DNA of 6,839 nucleotides from JBAWAP01 sp049589355 (lineage in GTDB: Bacteria; Chloroflexota; Anaerolineae; VGOG01). Positions 1 through 5,046 of this stretch are shown here, in pieces. How positions within the stretch are numbered: the first letter of the stretch is position 1; every line of letters starts with the position of its first letter. The notes under the pieces were generated by a model, which saw only the letters and a program-made list of their open reading frames with translations, did not search any database and was not told the origin of the DNA. Position numbers and translations under genes: made by a program. Where the stretch lies: positions 1-6,839 of the forward strand of contig JBAWAP010000279.1 in the NCBI GenBank assembly GCA_049589355.1, given 5' to 3'.

Positions 1-2795
1 GCCGCAGCCCAGCCGTCAATCTCATACATCTCAAGTATAATGCTATGCTGACGAGCGTATAGATCGACGTCGGCTGTGTGAGTCTCCCGTCCCCAATGCC
101 ATTCGTTGAGCACCAGACCTCCGTCGATAAACAGCCTGGCTCCATCGTCGTGGAAGACATGGAACCGATAGCGGCCATCGGAGAAGTACAACGTTCTGGT
201 CCAGCGAGCAGAGAAATGGTTGGGTTGGATAGCAGGAGCCGGTGAACCATCAAGCCATTCAAAGTCGATGTTGACGTCGTTCCTGACAAGAGCAGGATTG
301 CCACTGAGGGTTTCATTATTGTAGTACTCACCTTTCCAGTCGGTGATCACGGGTGTAGGCGTTGGTGTAAGGGTTGGCGTGGGCGTGTTCGTGGGTGTGG
401 GCGTGTTCGTGGGTGTAGGCGTGTTCGTGGGCGTCGGTGTAGGCGTATTCGCGGGTGTGTTGGTTGGGGTTGGAGTAGGTCTTTCTATGGTGTAGGTGGT
501 CTCCGCATAATTCGGGATACCTGCTTTGTCTTCAACAACCATGAGTATTCGATAGGTGCCTTCTGCATACCAAGATGTGTTCCAGGCTACACTGCCGTTA
601 GGACCAATAACAGTCCCTATATCATCCCACGTTCCTGCAGCCGTGTTGTAGACAAGGACTTTGATTTTCTCTACCCCTGAAGTGGCATCCTCTGCAACCA
701 CCTCGATAGTGACTGGACTGGCACCAGAAGGTGAAGGAGGGATGAAGTTGAAAGAGACCGGATTAGGAGGTGTTCGGTCCAGAGTGATGTTGTCGTTCGT
801 GGCCGAAGCGAGGGGCGCTCCACCGATTGACACACTGGCTCTCAGGGCGATAACTTGATCGGCAATATCACGTGCATCCCATTCTATGTTCCAACCATCG
901 TCACCGTTGTCATCTCTGCCTATTTCATGCCAGGCTCCATCATAGAAAGCTTCGAACAGAACAAAGGCTACTTGTCCGTACGGGTCTCTGGCGTCAGCAT
1001 AAATCGAAATCACATCTGATGTTATGTACGAACCAGGTTCAGGCGATATTATACTGATGGTAGGCTTTGGTCTCTTTGGCGAGCCAAGTATAGTATAAGA
1101 GGCGTTGTATACTGCGCCCAGGACATCAGCGGAGGTAGTGTTTTGAGCTAGATTACTGTCCACTGTTGAGCCTAACTGGTACTCTACCGCCACGGTAGTT
1201 TCCTCAATAGCTGCTATAGCTCTAAAGGTGATACGTCCCATCGGAGCTCCAACCATCCCACCTGTCGCGGGATATGGCTCATTGACAGGGGTCATCGCAC
1301 CGAGGTACACCTGCCCTGAACCTTTCTGCATCGTTGTGAAAGTAAAATTGTAAGGCTGAACGGTGGGGTTCATCTCGTTGCCAGGAGTTAGTTCGATAGC
1401 TTCCAACACCCCAGGGTCGTAATGCACAATCACATCGAAGCCATCAATCTTCACATTATCTAACCACATCTGAATGTCGGTATCGAAAATGTCACCCACG
1501 TTGTAGGTATACTTAGTTGATAAAAGCAGTATGAAACTCGAGCCGCTGCCGGAGCTCGCTGAAGCGATGCTGCCCGTTGTACTTGGGACGAAACACCAGT
1601 CGAACTCACGTCTCCCTTCTTCGCCCCACTTTGACACCAAAATGCTCGCATCGGCTCCATTAACAACCCCATCCCTGTTAATGTCGGAGCGAGAACTGGA
1701 GCTATTCCAATCAGTCATCATCATGGATGCATCTATTGCATTGACTTTGTTATCATTGTTAATATCCACGCCCGGCCCGTCCCCAAAATCGACGAAGTTC
1801 GCCCCAGGTTTCAGAGCCAAAGGCTTCATCACAGCTAGCTGATGTTCTCCCTTGGCATAGGTAAGGTAATTTCCTGGGGTTATTCCGTTCAGCTCCCATT
1901 CATATTCACCATTGCCGTCAGTTCGCTGTGTATCGCAGAGTAGTGGTGTCCCCCATCTTGTTTTCTTTATTTGAAGTCCCACATTTTGACTATGGTCTGT
2001 AGCAACGTCACGAAGTTGAATACGAATCCTTAGTGTCATTTCCGATGGCAGGGATGTAGGAAGCAGGGTTCCACTCCAAGTACCATTTTGTCCAGGAGGG
2101 ACTGAAGACGGAAAATTGAAAACACCATCTTCCAGAGGTATCGAAGGTGCATACTGACCAGCGCCAGACTGTAAGTGGAAGTGTAGATGATTGGGAAGAG
2201 GGCCAGAGTTATCATTAGGGAAGACGTCTGCTATATGTCCGATTACTTCACCCTTAGCGTAGGTCTTCCTGTCCTTATCGTAAAGAACAATATGGTCATA
2301 CTGCAGCCAAAGATCCTGGTCCTGATCGATCAGTAATCTTATGCCATCCGCACCCCAACCATCTGAATACCGTTCTGCATCAAATACCTGGGTAGCTGCT
2401 CGCACCGCCGCATTACGGCTATTATTGACTGGATTCCCATCTGCATCCTTGACTCGGATTAGATCAAAGGCGTAGCGAATATGCTCACCTGTTCTGTGCG
2501 AATACCCATCATATCCCTGATATACTTGCCAGGTCTCTCTTGGATCAAATGGCCAATCTAAGGGATCATGGGTCGCATAAGCCATAAGAGGATCAAGCTC
2601 GGTGGGAACCTGCTTTAGCTTCGGGGCATTGCGATGCGGTAAGATTTGACTCCTGCCCATCTCCTCCGGTGGGAGCATAAGCTGGGGCCTTGCGGACGCT
2701 ATTCTTGGCGAATTGGATAGTCCTATAACGAAAACAACAAAGAGCATCACAAAGCACAGCACTGCGATCAAGCTTTTACCTATTCGGTTCCTCAT
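1..2795 (-). CDS. Secreted M23 peptidase / dockerin / cohesin / Ig / PA14 mosaic protein (3' end off window)
   Basis: The frame is open for 931 codons from the ATG at 2795 and leaves the window without a stop. A GGGAG ribosome site lies 8 nt before the start. Residues 1-35 form a signal peptide (hydrophobic 9-26, ASA cleavage motif 33-35). Residues 93-212 resemble an M23/LytM metallopeptidase: H105 and D111, YDH with H168, and NHLHFHL with H203 and H205. Residues 253-338 look like a carboxypeptidase-regulatory-type beta domain. Residues 344-391 are a dockerin with two calcium loops (D344/N346/D348/D355 and D371/N373/D375/D382). Residues 421-570 are cohesin-like (VGD, HYDPGVLE). Two Ig-like domains follow (577-672, 675-771), then a TP/NT linker (773-815) and a PA14 domain from 820 that is cut at the edge. 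A role in cell-wall cleavage or binding outside the cell is inferred. The peptidase substrate is unknown. The cohesin call is less certain than the others. Confidence 0.88.
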   Translation of the reverse strand, partial: MRNRIGKSLIAVLCFVMLFVVFVIGLSNSPRIASARPQLMLPPEEMGRSQILPHRNAPKLKQVPTELDPLMAYATHDPLDWPFDPRETWQVYQGYDGYSHRTGEHIRYAFDLIRVKDADGNPVNNSRNAAVRAATQVFDAERYSDGWGADGIRLLIDQDQDLWLQYDHIVLYDKDRKTYAKGEVIGHIADVFPNDNSGPLPNHLHFHLQSGAGQYAPSIPLEDGVFNFPSSVPPGQNGTWSGTLLPTSLPSEMTLRIRIQLRDVATDHSQNVGLQIKKTRWGTPLLCDTQRTDGNGEYEWELNGITPGNYLTYAKGEHQLAVMKPLALKPGANFVDFGDGPGVDINNDNKVNAIDASMMMTDWNSSSSRSDINRDGVVNGADASILVSKWGEEGRREFDWCFVPSTTGSIASASSGSGSSFILLLSTKYTYNVGDIFDTDIQMWLDNVKIDGFDVIVHYDPGVLEAIELTPGNEMNPTVQPYNFTFTTMQKGSGQVYLGAMTPVNEPYPATGGMVGAPMGRITFRAIAAIEETTVAVEYQLGSTVDSNLAQNTTSADVLGAVYNASYTILGSPKRPKPTISIISPEPGSYITSDVISIYADARDPYGQVAFVLFEAFYDGAWHEIGRDDNGDDGWNIEWDARDIADQVIALRASVSIGGAPLASATNDNITLDRTPPNPVSFNFIPPSPSGASPVTIEVVAEDATSGVEKIKVLVYNTAAGTWDDIGTVIGPNGSVAWNTSWYAEGTYRILMVVEDKAGIPNYAETTYTIERPTPTPTNTPANTPTPTPTNTPTPTNTPTPTNTPTPTLTPTPTPVITDWKGEYYNNETLSGNPALVRNDVNIDFEWLDGSPAPAIQPNHFSARWTRTLYFSDGRYRFHVFHDDGARLFIDGGLVLNEWHWGRETHTADVDLYARQHSIILEMYEIDGWAA
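381..458. repeat. 18-bp tandem repeat encoding the TP/NT linker
   Basis: Units at 381-398 and 399-416 are identical, 417-434 differs at two bases, and a related unit sits at 441-458 after a 6-bp spacer. Each unit encodes six linker residues on the minus strand (pattern TPTPTN). Because 18 bp is a multiple of three, gain or loss of units would change linker length without a frameshift. Confidence 0.85.
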
Positions 2796-2813
2796 CGTTA
2801 ATTCTCCCGTATT

Positions 2814-2854
2814 AAAAACGCCAGCCTCAGGGCACACAAGAGCGCGGCCTTGGC
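2814..2854 (-). repeat. 41-bp repeat copy A, terminator-like hairpin before the M23-mosaic gene
   Basis: This matches 3786-3826 with one mismatch (C at 2826 against T in the other copy). Read on the minus strand it folds as GCC-A-AGG-C-CGCGC, loop TCTT, GTGTG-C-CCT-GA-GGC, using G-U pairs in the inner stem, followed by TGGCG and TTTTT. Unlike copy B it lacks the outer 5' arm, so the stem is shorter. The T-tract ends about 5 nt before the ribosome site of the gene starting at 2795. It could end transcripts from the toxin gene or act as an attenuator in the leader of the mosaic gene. Confidence 0.75.
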
Positions 2855-2859
2855 AGCAA

Positions 2860-2914
2860 CGGATAGCAAACAGATAAGCGGATAGAGACCCTCGCCAGCT
2901 TATCTGTTTATCCG
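2860..2914. repeat. 17-bp inverted repeat downstream of the toxin gene
   Basis: The arms are 2860-2879 and 2898-2914. They are exact complements over 17 bp except for a 3-nt bulge (CGGATA, bulge, AACAGATAAGC). The uninterrupted core is 12 bp (2868-2879 with 2898-2909) around an 18-nt loop. It lies 36 bp past the toxin stop. It has no clear T-tract, so it may be a 3' stabilising hairpin, a weak terminator or a small repeat element. Confidence 0.7.
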
Positions 2915-2950
2915 CTGCCCATCCGCTACAGTTAAACAAAAGCGCATTTT

Positions 2951-3448
2951 TCAACCCTCGCCTGCCAGCCTCAGCGCCTCAGTTACCAGGTCATCCCCAA
3001 GCCTGATACCACCTTGCAGAAGCTGATCTATCAAAGGTCCCACGGCGGGCACAAGTTTTCGTTCTTTGGCCCTAAGCAGAACCCCGATCGTGCCGGTTAA
3101 CGTCAGACCCAGCCGCTTGGCGTGGCGCCGTGCCAAGCGTTCATCCATGATCACCAGACCCGCATTCAACTCTTGTGCCAGGGCAATGACCTCCGCCTCC
3201 CCTCGATCCAGGTCGGAGAGTAAATCAGCACGCCGTGGATCCTGCAGCGTTACCGTTCGAATCCACTTAGCTCTTTGTAGCTCGGCAACACCAATGCCGG
3301 CCGGTCCGCCGGCCAGCACTTCGTCCTTCACCGCTGGTGGAATCACCACCTTGCCGTACAGATGTCGCAAGAGGTCCAACTGGCCAATCAGCGCCAGGGC
3401 AATGAGTGGTGTAGTGTTCACAACCACTGTTCGAGTCGTTTCAGGCAT
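2951..3448 (-). CDS. DUF3368-family PIN-domain toxin (putative RNase)
   Basis: The 165-aa product matches the DUF3368 branch of the PIN superfamily, metal-dependent RNases that usually act as toxins of type II toxin-antitoxin pairs. The N-terminal strand and motif VVVNTTPLIAL (8-18) carries Asn11 where classical PIN proteins have Asp; from memory Asn is common in DUF3368. Other acidic positions fit the active site: E43 (VKDEV), D81/E84/E86 (LDRGEAEVIALA) and D102 (IMDERLARRHA). The C-terminal GTIGVLLRAK and the tail to GDDLVTEAL are also family-like, and the length is normal. The ATG overlaps the end of the antitoxin gene by 8 nt, so translational coupling is likely. The product is cytoplasmic. 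RNA target and activity are not visible from sequence. Confidence 0.88.
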   Translation of the reverse strand: MPETTRTVVVNTTPLIALALIGQLDLLRHLYGKVVIPPAVKDEVLAGGPAGIGVAELQRAKWIRTVTLQDPRRADLLSDLDRGEAEVIALAQELNAGLVIMDERLARRHAKRLGLTLTGTIGVLLRAKERKLVPAVGPLIDQLLQGGIRLGDDLVTEALRLAGEG

Positions 3449-3698
3449 TGGCCAGGTCCTCAGCTAGTTCATCCGGCTCCAGATCAATGGGTGACAACCC
3501 AAAACGACTCAACGCGAACATGAACGTCACACGGCTCATCCCCGCTAACCGGGCAGCCATGCCGGTTGATACCCGTCCCAGTTCGTAGAGCTTTGCGGCC
3601 AGTAGAAGTCGAGCCTCGGCCTCGAACTCCGCTGAGCTCTCTTTTAAGGACAGTAATAGCTCATCGGGATAAGGTATAGTTAACACATTCGTTTCCAT
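3441..3698 (-). CDS. UPF0175-family antitoxin with helix-turn-helix
   Basis: This 85-aa protein has the UPF0175 pattern: LTIPYPDELL (6-15), a helix rich in Glu and Ala (24-37), then KLYELGRVSTGMAARLAGMSR (36-56), which reads as a helix-turn-helix, and an acidic tail. UPF0175 proteins are commonly paired with DUF3368 PIN toxins as DNA-binding antitoxins, which fits the 8-nt overlap with the downstream gene. The start at 3698 is chosen because GGAGG (3704-3708) lies 5 nt upstream. An extension to 3809 in the same frame would read through a hairpin repeat and is not credible. As in most such pairs the protein probably represses its own promoter in the 3699-3785 interval; this is inferred. Confidence 0.88.
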   Translation of the reverse strand: METNVLTIPYPDELLLSLKESSAEFEAEARLLLAAKLYELGRVSTGMAARLAGMSRVTFMFALSRFGLSPIDLEPDELAEDLANA

Positions 3699-3785
3699 AT
3701 GCTCCTCCAGGTCGCTGCAGGGTTTTCTCTCTCCTGAGTTTTGAATATCTTGCTCTCTCCTTTGACTCAGCAACTCATAAGCAAC
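3699..3785 (-). promoter_or_regulatory. Leader / putative operator region of the toxin-antitoxin operon
   Basis: This 87-bp stretch lies between the terminator-like repeat B and the antitoxin start, so the operon promoter should be here. Two GGAGAGAG copies about 20 nt apart and a direct TGAGT-TGC-TGAGT pair (near 3764-3776) could be operator half-sites. Promoter elements are weak: the best pair is TTGCTG, a 17-nt gap, and AGATAT. No confident start site can be given. Confidence 0.3.
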
Positions 3786-3833
3786 AAAAACGCCAGCTTC
3801 AGGGCACACAAGAGCGCGGCCTTGGCTGGCGTC
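3785..3833 (-). terminator. Rho-independent terminator, minus direction
   Basis: On the minus strand, ACGCCAGC (3832-3825) pairs perfectly with GCTGGCGT (3797-3790). Inside is a second stem, AGG-C-CGCGC / GTGTG-C-CCT with a TCTT loop. The outer arm runs straight into TTTTT (3790-3786). This is a long stem with a U-tract, as expected of an intrinsic terminator. It would end transcripts of the coiled-coil gene (stop at 3975) and insulate the toxin-antitoxin operon. Confidence 0.8.
3786..3826 (-). repeat. 41-bp repeat copy B
   Basis: This is the direct-repeat partner of 2814-2854, identical in 40 of 41 bases. Here the hairpin is complete because both outer arms are present. The two copies bracket the whole toxin-antitoxin cassette, with a spacing of 972 bp from start to start. 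Confidence 0.85.
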
Positions 3834-3877
3834 GGGTTTGAGGGCGATGTTGGCTGTGTTGGCCTGGCACTACCAGA

Positions 3878-3893
3878 GGCGCACTCTTGCGCC
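3878..3893. repeat. Small perfect hairpin
   Basis: GGCGCA and TGCGCC pair perfectly around the 4-nt loop CTCT. There is no T-tract on either side. The sequence resembles part of the inner stem of the 3786-3826 repeat in reverse orientation, so it may be a decayed relative. Confidence 0.5.
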
Positions 3894-3904
3894 CTATCTC
3901 GGCC

Positions 3905-3950
3905 AAATCCTTGGATTGAGCCTGTCGAAATCCTTGGACTGAGCTTGCCG
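3905..3950. repeat. Two tandem 23-bp interspersed-repeat units
   Basis: Units 3905-3927 and 3928-3950 share 20 of 23 bases (pattern AAATCCTTGGAYTGAGCYTGYCG). The TGAGCCTGTCGAA core is a widespread short interspersed motif in bacterial genomes. They lie in the untranslated region between the coiled-coil gene stop and the terminator. Confidence 0.7.
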
Positions 3951-3974
3951 AAGTCACCAGGCATCTACATTTCA

Positions 3975-4379
3975 TCAGGTGAACTGGGCGATGGCCATCA
4001 GAATGGTCATGATGGTGCCTATAAGAGCCAGCGTCCCCACTGTCCAGCGGGTCATGGTGGATATATGCCTGTACAGCTCATCGAAGCGCCCGTTCATCCG
4101 GTCGAAGCGCTCGTCATTGCGCGCTTCCAACCGCTCGAAGCGCTCGCTCATTCGGTCGAAGCGCTCATCCATCGTGCGGTGCAGGTCGGTGATGCTGGCC
4201 TTCACGTCAGCGACGTCGTGTTCCAGGATATCCAGGCGAGAGAGCACCTCCCGATACTCGTCACGACGCACGGCGTGTTCAACCAGGACGACCTCAAGCC
4301 ACTGGCTAAAGTCACCCGTCGCTTCCGGGCCCAGGGTTTGCTGTACACTTGGGGGCATTTTGGGTAAAGTAGCGCGCAT
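3975..4379 (-). CDS. Coiled-coil protein with C-terminal membrane helix, function unknown
   Basis: The product is 134 aa. The start is well supported: AGGAGG (4385-4390) lies 5 nt upstream, and a near-consensus promoter is placed correctly. Residues 8-45 are a predicted helical head (SVQQTLGPEATGDFSQWLEV). Residues 46-107 are a coiled coil in which DERFDRM (71-77) recurs exactly at 89-95. Heptads DERFDRM/SERFERL, then a 4-residue stutter EARN, then DERFDRM/NGRFDEL make a hendecad break. Residues 112-131 form one hydrophobic helix, and only three residues follow. It is therefore probably anchored in the membrane by its tail, with the coiled coil in the cytoplasm, and oligomeric. I do not recognise a named family. 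Similar small DERFDRM proteins are common in bacteria without known function. The repeats create long antisense frames that are not genes. Confidence 0.8.
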   Translation of the reverse strand: MRATLPKMPPSVQQTLGPEATGDFSQWLEVVLVEHAVRRDEYREVLSRLDILEHDVADVKASITDLHRTMDERFDRMSERFERLEARNDERFDRMNGRFDELYRHISTMTRWTVGTLALIGTIMTILMAIAQFT

Positions 4380-4394
4380 GGGATCCTCCTAGGT

Positions 4395-4407
4395 GAAGCA
4401 TTGCTTC
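4395..4407. promoter_or_regulatory. Palindrome at the expected transcription start (putative operator)
   Basis: GAAGCA-T-TGCTTC is a perfect 6+1+6 palindrome. It begins 2 bp past the -10 box (4409-4414), covers the likely transcription start, and ends 4 bp before the ribosome site. Its position suits a repressor operator or a 5' mRNA hairpin. No regulator is visible nearby apart from the UPF0175 protein. Confidence 0.45.
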
Positions 4408-4408
4408 T

Positions 4409-4437
4409 ATTGTACTGCTAGTTGGGCCTGATGTCAA
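4409..4437 (-). promoter_or_regulatory. Sigma70-type promoter of the coiled-coil gene
   Basis: On the minus strand, TTGACA (4437-4432) is a perfect -35, followed by a 17-nt spacer and TACAAT (4414-4409), 5 of 6 to the -10 consensus. The start site should fall near 4402, giving a leader of about 23 nt before the ATG at 4379. The -35 begins 5 bp past the stop codon of the methyltransferase remnant. Confidence 0.8.
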
Positions 4438-4441
4438 ATCA

Positions 4442-4609
4442 CTATCTCCCGAACAAAGCCACGCTTTCGACATGATAAGTCTGGGGAAACATGTCCACAG
4501 GCTGCACTTCCATTAGTTGATAGCCACCAGCGGCCAGCCTGCGTGCGTCCCGGGCCAGGGTGGCTGGATCGCAGGACACGTAGACGATGCGGCGAGGGGC
4601 TAGCTCGAC
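4442..4609 (-). pseudogene. rlmD: 5'-truncated remnant of a TrmA/RlmD-family 23S rRNA (uracil-5-) methyltransferase
   Basis: The last 55 codons before the TAG at 4444-4442 read as the C-terminus of a RumA/RlmD-type enzyme. They include YVSCDPATLARD with the catalytic Cys, then VDMFPQTYHVESVALF with the conserved Glu. Full enzymes are roughly 400-450 aa. Here the SAM-binding fold, the DPPR motif and the N-terminal part are missing. The frame stays open to an ATG at 4747, but the added residues translate an interspersed repeat (4709-4779) and a stretch (4610-4669) that I cannot match to the family. There is no credible start or ribosome site. A functional copy is presumably elsewhere. An assembly join could also explain the break. 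Confidence 0.72.
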
Positions 4610-4669
4610 TAAGACCGCCAACTTGAACTCCCCCTTGGGTGTAGCGGCCAGGGGAATCTGCTTGAAATC

Positions 4670-4795
4670 TCGTAGCTGCTCAGCCCTGGCAGATTTGGAC
4701 GCTTTTGGTGTCACCCTGAGCGAAGCGAAGGGTCTCGTTCTTCGCACAAACGAGATTCTTCGCTTCGCTCAGAATGACAGGCTGAGCAGTTACGA
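4670..4795. repeat. REP/MITE-like hairpin element 1
   Basis: The outer arms are 4670-4685 and 4780-4795 (15 of 16 complementary, TCGTAGCTGCTCAGCC type). Inside, 4709-4739 and 4749-4779 form a 31-bp inverted repeat with 27 matches around a 9-nt loop, of the CATTCTGAGCGAAGCGAAG kind widely scattered in some bacterial genomes. It lies just upstream of the methyltransferase remnant and supplies the false N-terminal codons of that frame. Confidence 0.75.
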
Positions 4796-4829
4796 AATCT
4801 CAAATAAACATGCCCAAGGAGAAAAGAAA

Positions 4830-4865
4830 ATGAACCCGACTTGCGCACGAGTCGGGTTCATTTTT
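4830..4865. terminator. Strong bidirectional intrinsic terminator
   Basis: ATGAACCCGACT (4830-4841) and AGTCGGGTTCAT (4850-4861) are perfect 12-bp arms around an 8-nt loop. TTTTT follows in the plus direction (4861-4865) and AAAA precedes (4827-4830), giving a T-tract on the minus strand too. It separates the minus-strand genes on the left from the rightward yvcK-gap unit. Confidence 0.85.
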
Positions 4866-4892
4866 GACTTGGCAGCCCAGTTGGGCTATAAT
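4864..4892 (+). promoter_or_regulatory. Sigma70-type promoter for yvcK-gap
   Basis: TTGACT (4864-4869, 5 of 6 to consensus), a 17-nt spacer, and a perfect TATAAT (4887-4892). The -35 starts inside the T-tract of the terminator. The start site should be near 4899, which leaves a leader of about 148 nt before the yvcK ATG, most of it taken up by hairpin element 2. Confidence 0.82.
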
Positions 4893-4908
4893 ATCAAAAC
4901 ATAGGCGT

Positions 4909-5022
4909 TCGTAACTGCTCAGCCCGTGTCATTGCGAGGGGCGTTTTTTGCGACGAAGCAATCTCCTCCTTGCGGCTTGGGGATTGCTTCGCTTCGCTCG
5001 CAATGACAGCCTGAGTAGTCAC
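4909..5022. repeat. REP/MITE-like hairpin element 2 in the yvcK leader
   Basis: The inverted arms TGTCATTGCGAG (4927-4938) and CTCGCAATGACA (4997-5008) are perfect, and inner arms GAAGCAATC (4955-4963) and GATTGCTTC (4982-4990) also pair. The outer arms 4911-4922 and 5011-5022 match at 10 of 12. The core is the well-known CATTGCGAGCGAAGCGAAGCAATC interspersed repeat. The 16 bp at 4909-4924 are a perfect inverted copy of the right arm of element 1 (4780-4795). Confidence 0.8.
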
Positions 5023-5046
5023 AGGCGTTCTCAAAGGGCGATCGGC

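Noticed and set aside
9..26. Lipoprotein signal at Cys14 of the mosaic protein (coordinates here are residues of that protein)
   Set aside because: The residue before the Cys is Leu, which does not fit a lipobox. The ASA motif at residues 33-35 suits ordinary signal peptidase better.
361..480. Possible CRISPR-like repetitive DNA
   Set aside because: The repeats are contiguous 18-bp units without unique spacers and encode a TP/NT linker in an open frame.
661..1057. Small plus-strand frames (661-858, 872-1057) and 1531-1842
   Set aside because: They are opposite the continuous minus-strand mosaic gene and show no domain or translation signal.
3066..3467. Plus-strand frame opposite the PIN toxin
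   Set aside because: It is antisense to a well-supported family member, with Ser/Arg-rich shadow composition and no recognisable domain.
3441..3809. Longer antitoxin with 37 extra N-terminal residues
   Set aside because: The extra codons read through the terminator-like 41-bp repeat and the leader. The internal ATG at 3698 has a strong Shine-Dalgarno and gives the normal family length.
3741..4367. 208-codon plus-strand frame opposite the coiled-coil gene, and the overlapping frame 3979-4392
   Set aside because: They arise from the repeated GAAGCGCTC stretch that encodes ERFDRM on the minus strand. There is no ribosome site, the product is low in complexity, and the 208-codon frame also runs through the terminator and repeats.
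4821..4904. Leader peptide with attenuator starting at the ATG at 4830
   Set aside because: The ATG lies in the terminator stem itself, no biosynthetic gene follows, and there is no run of regulatory codons.
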